Of a stretch of 64,000 nt of DNA, positions 16,606 through 26,156 are shown in pieces. Under the pieces are notes generated by a model. It was not told the origin of the DNA. It saw only the letters and a list, made by a program, of their open reading frames with translations, and did no database searches. This DNA is from Cupriavidus taiwanensis (GTDB taxonomy: Bacteria > Pseudomonadota > Gammaproteobacteria > Burkholderiales > Burkholderiaceae). The DNA is taken from NCBI RefSeq assembly GCF_900250075.1, contig NZ_LT977070.1, forward strand, positions 682,001 to 746,000. Direction: 5' to 3'. Position 1 is the stretch's first letter, and each line of letters begins with the position of its first letter. The translations under genes were made by a program, and so were the position numbers.

Positions 16606-17763
16606 TCAATCGAGCGTGCGCCGGTAGAAGCGCACCGCGATCGCCATCACCACCACGATAAACACCGCCATCGGCCACAGATTGGGCCACAGCTCGAACC
16701 AGCCGTTGCCCTTGAGCAGGATGCCGCGCACCATGCGGTGGAAATAGGTCATCGGCAGGATGTTGCCGATCGCCTGCGCCCAGCCCGGCATGCCGGCAAA
16801 CGGGAACATGAAGCCGGACAGCAGGATGTTGGGCAGGAAGTAGAAGAAGGTCAGCTGCATTGCCTGCAGCTGGTTCTGCGCCAGCGACGACAGCGTGATG
16901 CCTACCGTCAGGTTGGCCGCGATGAACAGCAGCGCCGCCAGGTATACCGCCAGCACCGAGCCGACGAACGGCACGCTGAAGATCCAGCGCGCGGCCAGCA
17001 GCACGATGGTCGACTGGATCAGGCCGATGAAGATATAGGGCACGATCTTGCCGGTCATCACCTCGAGCGGCCGCACCGGCGTGGCCAGCAGGTTCTCCAT
17101 GGTGCCGCGCTCGCGTTCGCGCGTCATTGCCAGGCCGGTCATCATCACCATCGTCATCGTCAGGATCACGCCCATCAGGCCAGGGACGATGTTGTACTGG
17201 GTGATGCCTTCCGGATTGTAGAGCCGCTGCACCTGCACCTCGAAAGGCGGCCTGCCGCCAGCCAGCGGCGCCAGCGAGCCCTTCAGGTCATGCGTGGCCA
17301 CGCTGTAGGGCAGTTGCGGCAGCGCGGCGATGGCCTGGCCGGTGGCGGAAGGGTCGGTGGCGTCGGCCTCGACCAGCAGCGCGGGCCGTTCGCCGCGCAG
17401 CAGCCGGCGCGTGAAGTCGGGCGGGATGGTCAGCACGAACTGCACCTCGCCTTTCATCAGCGCTTCGCGCCCGGCGCGCTCGTCGGGCAGCGTGCCGACC
17501 AGCTTGAAGTAGGTCGACTGTTCCATGCTGGCGATGAACGAGCGCGTGAACTCGCTCTGGTCGGCGGCGATCACCGCGGTCGGCAGCTGGCGCGGGTCGG
17601 TGTTGATGGCAAAGCCGAACAGCAGCAGCTGCATGATCGGCAGGCCGACGATCATGCCGAAGGTGACGCGGTCGCGCCGCAGCTGCAGGAATTCCTTCAG
17701 CACGATGCTCCACCAGCGTTGCAGCGAGAAGCGTGACGGCGTTGAAGAAGTGGCCGGCGTCAT
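16606..17763 (-). CDS. ABC-2 type exporter permease (YbhS/YbhR-like)
   Basis: A 385-residue inner membrane permease. It has an N-terminal transmembrane helix (MIVGLPIMQLLLFGFAIN), a large periplasmic domain (about residues 55-180) and five more helices at the C-terminal side, with the ABC-2 motif TRERERGTMENLLATPVRPLE. The family exports drugs or hydrophobic compounds using an ATPase and a HlyD-type adaptor. E. coli YbhFSR uses two permeases; only one is present here, so a homodimer is likely. The start overlaps the ATPase stop by four bases. Confidence 0.9.
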   Translation of the reverse strand: MTPATSSTPSRFSLQRWWSIVLKEFLQLRRDRVTFGMIVGLPIMQLLLFGFAINTDPRQLPTAVIAADQSEFTRSFIASMEQSTYFKLVGTLPDERAGREALMKGEVQFVLTIPPDFTRRLLRGERPALLVEADATDPSATGQAIAALPQLPYSVATHDLKGSLAPLAGGRPPFEVQVQRLYNPEGITQYNIVPGLMGVILTMTMVMMTGLAMTRERERGTMENLLATPVRPLEVMTGKIVPYIFIGLIQSTIVLLAARWIFSVPFVGSVLAVYLAALLFIAANLTVGITLSSLAQNQLQAMQLTFFYFLPNILLSGFMFPFAGMPGWAQAIGNILPMTYFHRMVRGILLKGNGWFELWPNLWPMAVFIVVVMAIAVRFYRRTLD

Positions 17764-18719
17764 GACGCCTCCTTTTTCTTGCGCGCCATGTTGTCCTCGG
17801 CGCCGCTCATCATGTGGATGAACACGTCTTCCAGGCTGGTCTGGGCCTGCTCGACGCGCCGGCCCGGCCCGGCCAGTCGCGCCAGGGTGTCGCCCAGCGC
17901 CTGCGCATCGCGCCCGGTCACGTGCAGCGCGGTGCCGAACGCCACGGTCTGCTCCACGCCCGGCGCGCCCTGCAGCTGCGCCGACAGCGCCGCGAGATCG
18001 TCGCCTTCCACGCTCCAGGTCGACAGCTGCTGGCTTGCCACCACTTCATCGGCAGTGCCGTGCGCCAGCAGCCTGCCGTAGGCGATATAGGCCAGTTTGT
18101 GGCAGCGCTCGGCCTCATCCATGTAGTGCGTGCTGACCAGCACCGAGATGCCGCGCGCGGCCAGCCGGTGCAGCTGCTCCCAGAAGTCGCGCCGCGCCTT
18201 GGGATCGACGCCGGCGGTGGGTTCGTCGAGCAGCAGCAGCTCGGGCTCGTGCAGCAGGCAGGCCGCCAGCGCCAGGCGCTGCTTCCAGCCGCCCGACAGC
18301 GCGCCGGCCAGCTGCGCCGAGCGCGTGGCCAGGCCCAGGTCCTCGAGCGCGCGCTCCACGGCCTCGCGCCGGTTGGGCATGCCGTACACGCGCGCGACGA
18401 AGTCCAGGTTCTCGCGGATCGACAGGTCGTCCCAGTAGGAGAACTTCTGCGTCATGTAGCCGACGCGGCGCTTGATCTCGTCGGACTCGGTCAGGATGTC
18501 GTAGCCCAGGCAGGTGCCCGCGCCGGAGTCCGGCGTCAGCAGTCCGCACATCATGCGGATCGAGGTGGTCTTGCCGCTGCCGTTGGGGCCGAGGAAGCCG
18601 AAGATCTCGCCGCGCGCGACCTGCATGCTGAGGTCGTTGACGACATGCTTGTCGCCGAAGTGCTTGTTCAGCCCGCGCACGTCGATGGCGAGGCCGTTGC
18701 CGTTCGCGCTGGTGTTCAT
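17760..18719 (-). CDS. ABC exporter ATP-binding protein (YbhF-like, single domain)
   Basis: A 319-residue ATPase with all motifs: Walker A GPNGSGKTT (residues 44-52), Q-loop, signature LSGGWKQRLALA, Walker B ELLLLDEPTAGVDP and the H-loop STHYMDEAERC. A C-terminal domain of about 80 residues (QGAPGVEQTVAFGTALHVTG) is typical of drug-export ABC-2 ATPases. E. coli YbhF is a fused double ATPase; this one has a single nucleotide-binding domain and should dimerise. It is coupled on both sides by four-base overlaps. Confidence 0.92.
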   Translation of the reverse strand: MNTSANGNGLAIDVRGLNKHFGDKHVVNDLSMQVARGEIFGFLGPNGSGKTTSIRMMCGLLTPDSGAGTCLGYDILTESDEIKRRVGYMTQKFSYWDDLSIRENLDFVARVYGMPNRREAVERALEDLGLATRSAQLAGALSGGWKQRLALAACLLHEPELLLLDEPTAGVDPKARRDFWEQLHRLAARGISVLVSTHYMDEAERCHKLAYIAYGRLLAHGTADEVVASQQLSTWSVEGDDLAALSAQLQGAPGVEQTVAFGTALHVTGRDAQALGDTLARLAGPGRRVEQAQTSLEDVFIHMMSGAEDNMARKKKEAS

Positions 18720-19705
18720 TGCCGCACCACTTCGACAGGCTGGCCCGGCCGCAGCTTGGGCGCGTCGGCGGCCGACGGGCGCGCCTCGACCAGGAACACC
18801 AGCTTGCGCCGGGTCTCGTTGCTGTAGATCACCGGCGGCGTGTACTCGGCCTCGTTGGCGACATAGCTGATGGTGGCGGCCACCGGCGCGGCGCAGCCGT
18901 CGCAGCGCACCTGCAGCGCCTGTCCGTTGCGCAGCGCGCCCACCACCGTTTCCGGCACGTAGAAGCGCACCTTGACGTTGCCCGGCGGCAGCATGCGCAC
19001 CACCGGGCTGCCCGCCGGCACCCATTCGCCCAGTCGGTAGGGCACGTCGTAGACCAGCCCGGCTTGGGTGGCGGCCACGGTCTTGCGCGACAGCTTCCAC
19101 TGTGCCTGCGCCAGCGCGGCGCGCGCGGCCGCCACCTGCGCGGCCTGCGCCGCCTGCTGCGCCTCGCGTCCCGGCAGGCGCGCCACGTCGATATCGCGCC
19201 GCAGCTCGCGCACGCGCGCGGCGTCGCTGCCGGCCTGCGCACGCGATTCGTCGAGCTGCGCCTGGGCGATGCCGCCGATCTCGTACTGGCGCTGGTCGCG
19301 ACGCAAGGCCGCGGCGCTGCGCTCGGCCTGGGCCTGGGCCTGGGCCAGCTGGGCCCGGTTGACCTCGACTTCGAGCGGGCGCTTGCCGGTCTTCAGGTCC
19401 TGCAGCGTGGCTTCGGCCGCGCGCAGCTGGTCTTCGGCCTGCTGGCGTGCGGCGCGCTCGTCGTCGGCTTCGAGCGCGAACAGCGCCGCGCCCTGCGCGA
19501 CCTGCTGGCCGCGCTGCACCGAGAGCGTGTCGAGGCGCCCGGCGAAGGGCGAGGCGACGCTGACGAATTCGCCTTCGACGTAGCCCTGCCAGCTATCGGT
19601 GCGCGCGTTGCCGCAAGCGGCGGCAAGCAGCGCGGCGCCGAGCAGGGCAGTGGCGCGCAGCGCTGTGCGCAGGCGCGGACGATGGATGGAAGCAGCGTGG
19701 TTCAT
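18716..19705 (-). CDS. HlyD/YbhG-like membrane fusion lipoprotein
   Basis: A 329-residue periplasmic adaptor. The ATG at 19705 follows GGAG and overlaps the tetR stop. The signal peptide ends in ALLAAAC, so it should be a lipoprotein. A biotinyl-lipoyl-like half (GEFVSVASPFAGRLDTLSV) is followed by a long coiled-coil hairpin rich in Ala, Gln and Arg (residues about 75-215), the second lipoyl half (GLVYDVPYRLGEWVPAG) and a beta-barrel domain with VCDGC-like Cys pair (RCDGCAA). It links the ABC permease to the NodT-type outer membrane channel. Confidence 0.9.
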   Translation of the reverse strand: MNHAASIHRPRLRTALRATALLGAALLAAACGNARTDSWQGYVEGEFVSVASPFAGRLDTLSVQRGQQVAQGAALFALEADDERAARQQAEDQLRAAEATLQDLKTGKRPLEVEVNRAQLAQAQAQAERSAAALRRDQRQYEIGGIAQAQLDESRAQAGSDAARVRELRRDIDVARLPGREAQQAAQAAQVAAARAALAQAQWKLSRKTVAATQAGLVYDVPYRLGEWVPAGSPVVRMLPPGNVKVRFYVPETVVGALRNGQALQVRCDGCAAPVAATISYVANEAEYTPPVIYSNETRRKLVFLVEARPSAADAPKLRPGQPVEVVRQ

Positions 19706-20436
19706 GCGGACTCCGGAGAATGCCGGGCCGTGCGGCCCTTCCGTTTGGCGGCGTCTGCAAGCGTCTTCGGCTGCGCCGTTGCCGGCGCCGCGGACAGCCC
19801 ATGCGTCAGCAGCGCCGTGACATGGCGCACCAGCGCGTCGGTATCGACCGCTTCCGCGCCGGGCAGCCGGCGCCAGATATGCGTGGTGGCCAGCGGCAGC
19901 AGCGTCAGCCCGACCAGCGACGGCACCACCAGCGCCGGTTCCAGGCCGGGGTTGAGCTGGCCGCGCGCAATCGCTGCCGCCAGCGGCGCCATCAGCGCGC
20001 CGGCACGTTCGAGCGCAAAGCGCTTGAGCACGCGCTCGCGCAGCGCGCCGTCGTCGCTGGCCACTTCGCGGATCCACAAGCCCGGAAACCAGGGGGCATC
20101 CGCGACGCCGCGGATCAGCCGGGTGGCGATGCCGACCAGCATCGCCAGCGGCTCGTCGTCGGGGTGGCCGCCGGCAAAGAAGCGGGCCACCAGCGGCTGC
20201 ACTTTCTCTTCGATCACGGCGTCGAGCAGCAGGTCGCGGTCGCCGAAGTAGTAGTGCACCAGTGCCGGGGTAACGCCGGCCAGCGCCGCGATGGCCTTGA
20301 CCGGCGTGCCGGGCACGCCCTGCCGCGAGAACAGTTCGGTGGCGGCATCGAGGATGCGCTCGCGCTGGCCGGGCTGGCCCGCCGGGCGGCCCGGGCTGCG
20401 CCTGGGGGGCTTGGGAGGGGCGGGTTTGCGGGGCAT
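19702..20436 (-). CDS. TetR-family regulator of the exporter operon (CecR-like)
   Basis: A 244-residue regulator. The helix-turn-helix is at about residues 25-70 (RERILDAATELFSRQG, AIAALAGVTPALVHYYFGDRDLL), followed by a ligand-binding domain. The N-terminus is Pro/Lys/Arg-rich, possibly helping DNA binding. It is the first gene of the operon and overlaps the adaptor gene by four bases, like E. coli cecR in front of ybhGFSR, so it most likely represses its own operon until an inducer, perhaps an antibiotic or aromatic compound, is bound. A dyad in the upstream DNA is a likely operator. Confidence 0.9.
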   Translation of the reverse strand: MPRKPAPPKPPRRSPGRPAGQPGQRERILDAATELFSRQGVPGTPVKAIAALAGVTPALVHYYFGDRDLLLDAVIEEKVQPLVARFFAGGHPDDEPLAMLVGIATRLIRGVADAPWFPGLWIREVASDDGALRERVLKRFALERAGALMAPLAAAIARGQLNPGLEPALVVPSLVGLTLLPLATTHIWRRLPGAEAVDTDALVRHVTALLTHGLSAAPATAQPKTLADAAKRKGRTARHSPESA

Positions 20437-20470
20437 GGCGGCTGGCTCGGCGGAAAGGGGTGTTCAGCTA

Positions 20471-20495
20471 ATATTAATTTTTGCGTTAATTAATT
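20471..20495. promoter_or_regulatory. AT-rich dyad upstream of the tetR-exporter operon, candidate operator/promoter
   Basis: An AT-rich island in GC-rich DNA, 35-60 bases upstream of the TetR start. It contains ATTAA (20473-20478 region) and TTAAT/ATTAAT (20486-20494 region) as inverted halves around TTTTTGCG. Position and symmetry fit an operator overlapping the promoter of the minus-strand operon. Confidence 0.5.
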
Positions 20496-20598
20496 CAAGG
20501 ACGGTTACAACTTGGACCCGCGCCAGGCCGTCCGCAGCGGCAATGTGCTTTTTGGGGGGATTTGGGGCGGTCGGCAAGCAACGTTGCCGCCGCACGTG

Positions 20599-20622
20599 GC
20601 GCAAGACGGTACCGTCTTGCGC
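20599..20622. repeat. 24-bp perfect palindrome between queF and the tetR operon
   Basis: GCGCAAGACGGT at 20599-20610 is followed without spacer by its exact reverse complement at 20611-20622. A second dyad, CGGCAA-GCAACG-TTGCCG, lies at 20572-20589. Neither is followed by a T run on either strand, so a simple terminator is unlikely. The palindrome lies about 165 bases upstream of the tetR start and 70 bases downstream of queF. Confidence 0.85.
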
Positions 20623-20694
20623 GCGCGGGAGAGGGGAGAAAACCGGCGCGGTAGAGAACCTGCCGTCGCGAATTACCGAAGAGGCAACGCCGGC

Positions 20695-21528
20695 CTACTG
20701 CCGCGCATTCCTCTTGTTATCCGGCCACGCCGTATTGAAGTTGGTGCGGAACGGATTGATGTCCAGGCCCCCACGGCGCGTATAGCGCGCATACACCGCC
20801 AGCTTGACCGGCTTGCACTGGCGCATCACGTCCATGAAGATGCGCTCGACGCATTGCTCGTGGAACTCGTTGTGGTTGCGGAACGAGATCAGGTACTTGA
20901 GCAGGCCTTCCTGGTTGATCGGCGCGCCCACGTAGCGGATCTGCACGCTGCCCCAGTCCGGCTGGCCGGTCACCAGGCAGTTGGACTTGAGCAGTTGCGA
21001 CACCAGCGTTTCTTCCACCGGCGTTTCTTCCTGGTCGGCGCTGAGCAGCTCCGGCGCGGGCTCGTAGCGGTCCACCTCGATGTCGAGGCGGTCGAGCAGC
21101 AGGCCGTCGAGTTCGCCCATCTTCTGCGTGCCGAGGTCGGCTTCGGTCACCAGCCGCACCTGCACGGTGCCGCCGGTGGCTTCGGACAGGTCGTGGTGCA
21201 GCAGCTGCTGCAGCGCTTCGGGCGAGGCAATCCGGGTCTGGTTGAACGAGTTCAGGTAGAGCTTGAACGACTTGGACTCGATGATGTTGGGCGTGTCCGA
21301 CGGGATGATGAAGGTGGCCAGCGCCACCTGCGGCTTGCCCTTCAGGTTCAGCCACGACAGCTCGTACGCGTTCCAGATGTCGACGCCGAAGAACGGCACC
21401 GGCCTGCCCTCGGGCAGGCCGATCTCGGTGCGCTTGGGCTGGCGCGGGATCGGGAACAGCAGGGTGGCGTCGTACTCGGTCTTGTAGGCCGAGGGCTTGC
21501 CCAGCGGCGAGTGTTCGGGAAGGCTCAT
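20695..21528 (-). CDS. queF: NADPH-dependent 7-cyano-7-deazaguanine reductase QueF
   Basis: A 277-residue enzyme of the long (two-domain, YqcD) QueF class; it reduces preQ0 to preQ1 in queuosine tRNA modification. The nucleophile is Cys184 in [13 protein letters not shown] with Asp191 nearby; the QueF motif [14 protein letters not shown] lies at residues 84-97 and [10 protein letters not shown] near the C-terminus. It starts 16 bases after ilvA ends, on the same strand, so the two may share a transcript although their pathways are unrelated. No preQ1 riboswitch is seen. Confidence 0.96.
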   Translation of the reverse strand: MSLPEHSPLGKPSAYKTEYDATLLFPIPRQPKRTEIGLPEGRPVPFFGVDIWNAYELSWLNLKGKPQVALATFIIPSDTPNIIESKSFKLYLNSFNQTRIASPEALQQLLHHDLSEATGGTVQVRLVTEADLGTQKMGELDGLLLDRLDIEVDRYEPAPELLSADQEETPVEETLVSQLLKSNCLVTGQPDWGSVQIRYVGAPINQEGLLKYLISFRNHNEFHEQCVERIFMDVMRQCKPVKLAVYARYTRRGGLDINPFRTNFNTAWPDNKRNARQ

Positions 21529-21544
21529 GGGGCGCTCGGCGGGA

Positions 21545-23083
21545 TCAGGACAGGAACAGCTTGTACACCGGGTTGTCGGTCTCGTCCCAGTGTACGTAAC
21601 CCAGCGTCGAAAGGAAGGCGCGGAAGGCGCGCTTCTCGTTCTTGGGGACCTGGATGCCGACCAGGATGTTGGAGGTGTCGGCGCCCTGGTTGCGGTAGTG
21701 GAACAGGCTGATGTTCCAGTTCGGGCTCATGCTCGACAGGAACTTCATCAGCGCGCCCGGGCGCTCCGGGAACTCGAAGCGATACAGCAGTTCGTCATGC
21801 GCCAGCGCCGAGCGCCCGCCCACCATGTAGCGGATATGCTGCTTGGCGAGTTCGTCATTGGACAGATCGAGCGTGTCGAAGCCATGCTTGCGGAAGCTGG
21901 CGGCGATCTTGTCGTTCTCGGCGCGGCTGGCGATCTGCACGCCGACGAAGATATGGGCCATGCTGGTGTCGGCGATGCGGTAGTTGAACTCGGTCACGTT
22001 GCGCGTGCCCACCAGCTCGCAGAAGCGCTTGAAGCTGCCGCGCTCTTCCGGGATGGTCACGGCGAACACGCCTTCGCGGGCCTCGCCCACCTCCGCGCGT
22101 TCGGCGACGAAGCGCAGGCGGTCGAAGTTCATGTTGGCGCCGCAGGCGATCGCCACCAGATGCTGGCCCTTGAGCTTCTCGCGCTCGGCGTACGCCTTCA
22201 GGCCCGCCACCGCCAGCGCGCCGGCCGGCTCGAGGATGCTGCGGGTGTCCTGGAACACGTCCTTCACGCCCGCGCAGATCGCGTCGGTATCGCACAGGAT
22301 GATGTCGTCGACCAGTTCGCGCGTGACGCGGAAAGTCTCCTTGCCGACCAGCTTCACCGCGGTGCCGTCCGAGAACAGGCCCACTTCCTTCAGTTCGATG
22401 CGCTTGCCGGCATCGACCGAGCGCTTCATCGCGTCAGAATCGACCGTCTGCACGCCGATGACCTTGATCTCGGGGCGCACCGCCTTGATGTACGCGGCGA
22501 CGCCGGAGATCAGCCCGCCGCCGCCGATGGCGACGAACACGGCATGGATCGGGCCCGGGTGCTGGCGCAGGATTTCCATGGCGATGGTGCCCTGGCCGGC
22601 GATCACCTCGGGGTCGTCGAACGGGTGGATGAAGGTCAGCTTGTGCTTCTTCTCCAGCACCGCGGCGTGGTTGTAGGCGTCGCTGTAGGACTCGCCGTGC
22701 AGCACGATCTCGACCCACTGGCCGCCGCGCTCGCGCACGGCGTCGATCTTCACCTGCGGCGTGGTCACCGGCATGGCGATGATGGCCTTGCATTGCAGCC
22801 GGGCCGCGGCCAGCGCCACGCCCTGCGCGTGGTTGCCGGCCGATGCGGCGATCACGCCGCGCTTGAGCTCTTCCGGCGACAGCGACGCCATCTTGTTGTA
22901 CGCGCCGCGCAGCTTGAAGGAGAAGACCGGCTGGGTATCCTCGCGCTTGAACCAGACCGAGTTGCCGGTGCGGGCCGACAGCTGGTGCGCGTAGGTCAGT
23001 TCGGTCTCCTGCGCCACGTCATAGACCTTGGCGGTCAGGATCTTCTTCAGGTAATCGGGTCGGGCGGCGGACTGGCGGGTCAT
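21545..23083 (-). CDS. ilvA: Threonine ammonia-lyase, biosynthetic
   Basis: A 512-residue PLP enzyme that converts threonine to 2-oxobutanoate, the first step of isoleucine synthesis. The PLP lysine is Lys57 in [26 protein letters not shown] and the glycine loop [12 protein letters not shown] follow. Residues about 330-512 hold two ACT-like regulatory domains ([19 protein letters not shown], and [19 protein letters not shown]), which mark the biosynthetic, isoleucine-inhibited form. The length is typical. No leader peptide with isoleucine codons was recognised upstream. Confidence 0.96.
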   Translation of the reverse strand: MTRQSAARPDYLKKILTAKVYDVAQETELTYAHQLSARTGNSVWFKREDTQPVFSFKLRGAYNKMASLSPEELKRGVIAASAGNHAQGVALAAARLQCKAIIAMPVTTPQVKIDAVRERGGQWVEIVLHGESYSDAYNHAAVLEKKHKLTFIHPFDDPEVIAGQGTIAMEILRQHPGPIHAVFVAIGGGGLISGVAAYIKAVRPEIKVIGVQTVDSDAMKRSVDAGKRIELKEVGLFSDGTAVKLVGKETFRVTRELVDDIILCDTDAICAGVKDVFQDTRSILEPAGALAVAGLKAYAEREKLKGQHLVAIACGANMNFDRLRFVAERAEVGEAREGVFAVTIPEERGSFKRFCELVGTRNVTEFNYRIADTSMAHIFVGVQIASRAENDKIAASFRKHGFDTLDLSNDELAKQHIRYMVGGRSALAHDELLYRFEFPERPGALMKFLSSMSPNWNISLFHYRNQGADTSNILVGIQVPKNEKRAFRAFLSTLGYVHWDETDNPVYKLFLS

Positions 23084-23386
23084 GGTCTCGGGGCTGGCCG
23101 GCGCGCGCCATTGACGCGCAAAAAAGCCGGGAAATTCTGGCGGAAACCGTCAATGATAAAGGATGCCGGCTTGCCGCACCCGGCCGGGGCGGCGCAGTCG
23201 CCGCCTGGCGGCAGGGCCGCGACGCGAGCGCCGTGACGGCGGAGTGGATCGGCATTCACTCTGCGCCGGGTTCAGGCGGCCCGCCAGGCCGCCGCCGGGA
23301 CTTGCATCGGCCCCGGGTTGCGCTTGCGCCATGTAGGACGGCGCCCGGTGGACGCCGGGCAAAACGACGTGTTACGGTTTAACGCG
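23084..23386. other. Intergenic region between divergent ilvA and otsB
   Basis: About 300 bases. TTGACG occurs on both strands near 23111-23150 (facing each other around a short AT-richer segment), but no paired -10 elements were convincing. The segment 23180-23230 is a GC-rich run of CCGGCCGGGGCGGCGC character. An open frame leads into otsB from this region but has no start signal better than ATG 23387. Confidence 0.3.
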
Positions 23387-24193
23387 ATGCCACAGCTACC
23401 GCTAATCGAACCCAATACCGCCCTGTTTCTCGACTTCGACGGCACGCTGGCCGACCTGGCCCCGCGGCCCGAACTGGTGCAGGTCGAACCAGAACTGGTC
23501 GGCACGCTGCGCACGCTGTACCAGCGGCTGGACGGCGCGCTGGCCGTCATCTCCGGGCGGCCGATCATCGAACTCGACCACTTCCTGCAGCCCCTGCAAT
23601 TGCCCGCGGCCGGCATCCACGGCGCCGAATTCCGCACCGACGGCGGCATGGTGTCCAAGACCGACGCCCCCGGGCTCGAACCGCTGATCCCCCACCTGGA
23701 AGCGCTGGTGCGCGCCTACCCGGCGCTGCGGCTGGAGCGCAAGTCGGTCGCGGTCGCGATCCACTACCGGCAGGCGCCCGAGCTGGCCGGCATCGTCGAT
23801 GCCGCGGTCACTGACGTATTGCGCCATGCCGTCGGCCTGGAAGCGCTGCCGGGCAAGATGGTGGTCGAGATCAAGCCGGCCGGCGTCGACAAGGGCGATG
23901 CCATCGCGGCCTTCATGAAGGCCCCGCCCTTTGCCCAGCGCGTGCCGCTGTTTGCCGGCGACGACATGACCGACGAACCCGGCTTCGCCGCGGTGCGCAA
24001 GCTGGGCGGCCTGGGCGTGCTGGTGGGCCAGCGCGAGACCGTCGCCGCGGTGAGCGTGCCAGGCCCGGCAGCGCTGCGCAGCTGGCTGCACCGCTCGGCG
24101 CATGCGCTGGCGTCATCGGCCAGTGCCGGCGCACCGCGCGCCGTGCCCAACGAGGCCGGGCCGGGCCCGGGCCGGGGCTCAACGACATCGTAA
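23387..24193 (+). CDS. otsB: Trehalose-6-phosphate phosphatase
   Basis: A 268-residue HAD-superfamily phosphatase that removes the phosphate from trehalose 6-phosphate. Motif I is DFDGTLADL with catalytic Asp16 and Asp18; motif II is ISGRP; the conserved Lys lies in GKMVVEIKPAGVDKG; motif III is FAGDDMTDEPGF. ATG 23387 is chosen because it begins MPQLPLIEP directly before the first strand. Gene order otsB, GH15, otsA with short gaps indicates one trehalose operon. The C-terminal 30 residues are Gly/Pro/Ala-rich and probably disordered. Confidence 0.93.
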   Translation: MPQLPLIEPNTALFLDFDGTLADLAPRPELVQVEPELVGTLRTLYQRLDGALAVISGRPIIELDHFLQPLQLPAAGIHGAEFRTDGGMVSKTDAPGLEPLIPHLEALVRAYPALRLERKSVAVAIHYRQAPELAGIVDAAVTDVLRHAVGLEALPGKMVVEIKPAGVDKGDAIAAFMKAPPFAQRVPLFAGDDMTDEPGFAAVRKLGGLGVLVGQRETVAAVSVPGPAALRSWLHRSAHALASSASAGAPRAVPNEAGPGPGRGSTTS

Positions 24194-24206
24194 GGGAGAA
24201 CCCGCC

Positions 24207-26072
24207 GTGACCAACCCGAGCAGCCCGGCGGAGCTGGGCAAGCCGCCGACCGAAGGCGTTAACCGCACCGTGGACGGCGGCACCCGCTTCGCCAATCCGT
24301 CGCTGTCGCTTGGCATGATCGGCAACTGCGCCATCTCGGCGCTGGTCGATTGCCGCGGCCGCATCGTCTGGTCCTGCCTGCCGCGCTTCGACGGCGACCC
24401 GGTGTTCAATGCCCTGCTGGACCCGAGCGAGAACGCCGGCCATTTCTCGATCGAGATCGAGGACTTCCATTCGTCGCGGCAGTGGTATGAGCCCAATACC
24501 GCGGTGCTGCGCACGCGGCTGACGGACATCCACGGCAACTGCCTGGAGATCACCGACTTCGCCCCGCGCTTTTTCCGGCTGGGGCGCTATTTCCGGCCGA
24601 CCACGCTGATTCGCCGCATCCGCCCGGTGCGCGGCGCGCCGCGCGTGCGCGTGGTGGTGGCGCCGCGCTTCGAATGGGGCCGCAAGGCGCCGCAGATCAC
24701 GCGCGGCAGCAGCCACGTGCGCTACATCGGCGACGACATGACCCTGCGCATGACCACCGACGCGCCGCTTGCCTACGTGCTGTCGCATACGCCGTTCCTG
24801 GTCACGCGCGGGCATAACTTCATCCTGGGCCCGGACGAGACCCTGGCGCACGGCGTGGAAGAGACGGCGCGCGATTTCGAGCAGGAAACCACCGCCTACT
24901 GGCGGCTGTGGAGCCGCCGGCTGGCGGTGCCGCGCGAATGGCAGGACGCGGTGATTCGCGCCGCGATCACGCTGAAGATGTCGCTGTACGAAGAGACCGG
25001 CGCCATCGTCGCGGCCATGACCACCAGCATTCCGGAAGCGCCGGGCAGCGGCCGCAACTGGGACTACCGCTTCTGCTGGCTGCGCGATGCCTTCTTCGTG
25101 GTGCGCGCGCTCAACAGCCTGTCCGAGGTCGGCACCATGGAGGACTACCTGCGCTGGCTCTCCAACGTGGTGATGCAGTCGCAGGACGGCCATATCCAGC
25201 CGCTGTACGGCATCGGCCTGGAGCGCGAACTGCCCGAGAGCATGCTCGACCACCTGCCCGGCTACCGCGGCATGGGGCCGGTGCGGGTAGGCAACCAGGC
25301 GCAGGAGCACTTCCAGCACGACGTCTATGGCAATGTGGTGCTGGGCGCGGCGCAGGCCTTCCATGACCACCGGCTGCTGCATCGCGGCGGCGCGGCCGAG
25401 TTCGGCCGCCTCGAAGCGGTGGGCGAGCAGGCGGTGCGGGTATTCGGCACGCCCGACGCCGGCATGTGGGAGCTGCGCACGCGGGCGCGCGTGCATACCT
25501 CGTCGGCGCTGATGAGCTGGGCCGCCTGCGACCGGCTCGCCAAGGTGGCCGAAAAACTGGTGCTGCCCGAGCGCGCCGCCTACTGGCACGGCCACGCCGA
25601 TCGCATGAAGGAACGCATCCTGGCCGAGTCGTGGAGCGAATCGCGCCAGGCCTTCGCCGAAAGCTTCGGCGGGCGCGAGCTTGACGCCAGCGTGCTGCTG
25701 ATGGCCGAGGTCAACTTCATCGACCCGCGCGACCCGCGCTTCATCGCCACCGTCAAGGCGCTTGAGACCTCGCTGTGCGATGGCCCCTACATGCGCCGCT
25801 ACGAGGCCCCGGACGATTTCGGCAAGCCCGAGACCGCCTTCAATATCTGCACCTTCTGGCGCATCGACGCGCTGGCTCGCATCGGCCGCCGCGACCAGGC
25901 GCGCGAAATCTTCGAGGCCATGCTGGCCGCGCGCAACCCGCTCGGACTGCTGTCCGAGGATACCCATCCGGTGACCGGCGAGATGTGGGGCAATTTCCCG
26001 CAGACCTATTCGATGGTCGGGCTGATCAATGGCGCCATGCGGCTGTCGGCGCCGTGGGATACGGTGATCTGA
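24207..26072 (+). CDS. Glycoside hydrolase family 15 protein (glucoamylase/trehalase-like)
   Basis: A 621-residue protein beginning at GTG 24207 (GGGAG eight bases upstream). An N-terminal beta-sandwich domain (about residues 25-230; LGMIGNCAISALVDCRGRIVW, FDGDPVF) is followed by the (alpha/alpha)6 catalytic barrel with the GH15 hallmark NWDYRFCWLRDAFF and, later, FNICTFWRIDALAR. GH15 enzymes release glucose from alpha-glucans; bacterial members of this type have also been shown to be trehalases. Placed between otsB and otsA, a role in trehalose or glycogen turnover is likely; the substrate is not decided by sequence. Confidence 0.9.
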   Translation: MTNPSSPAELGKPPTEGVNRTVDGGTRFANPSLSLGMIGNCAISALVDCRGRIVWSCLPRFDGDPVFNALLDPSENAGHFSIEIEDFHSSRQWYEPNTAVLRTRLTDIHGNCLEITDFAPRFFRLGRYFRPTTLIRRIRPVRGAPRVRVVVAPRFEWGRKAPQITRGSSHVRYIGDDMTLRMTTDAPLAYVLSHTPFLVTRGHNFILGPDETLAHGVEETARDFEQETTAYWRLWSRRLAVPREWQDAVIRAAITLKMSLYEETGAIVAAMTTSIPEAPGSGRNWDYRFCWLRDAFFVVRALNSLSEVGTMEDYLRWLSNVVMQSQDGHIQPLYGIGLERELPESMLDHLPGYRGMGPVRVGNQAQEHFQHDVYGNVVLGAAQAFHDHRLLHRGGAAEFGRLEAVGEQAVRVFGTPDAGMWELRTRARVHTSSALMSWAACDRLAKVAEKLVLPERAAYWHGHADRMKERILAESWSESRQAFAESFGGRELDASVLLMAEVNFIDPRDPRFIATVKALETSLCDGPYMRRYEAPDDFGKPETAFNICTFWRIDALARIGRRDQAREIFEAMLAARNPLGLLSEDTHPVTGEMWGNFPQTYSMVGLINGAMRLSAPWDTVI

Positions 26073-26156
26073 GCGGCGATGAACGAGTGGGGGGGCGGCA
26101 TCCGCGCACGGCATGCAGTGCCGGCACCAAGAACAAGGAACTGAAGAAAAACATCT

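Noticed and set aside
20437..20694. Possible preQ1 riboswitch or leader linked to queF
   Set aside because: The region lies downstream of queF, which is on the minus strand, and no preQ1 aptamer features were recognised upstream of queF either.
23084..23160. TTGACG promoter for ilvA
   Set aside because: A -35-like hexamer exists on both strands but no matching -10 at 16-18 bases, so no promoter was called.
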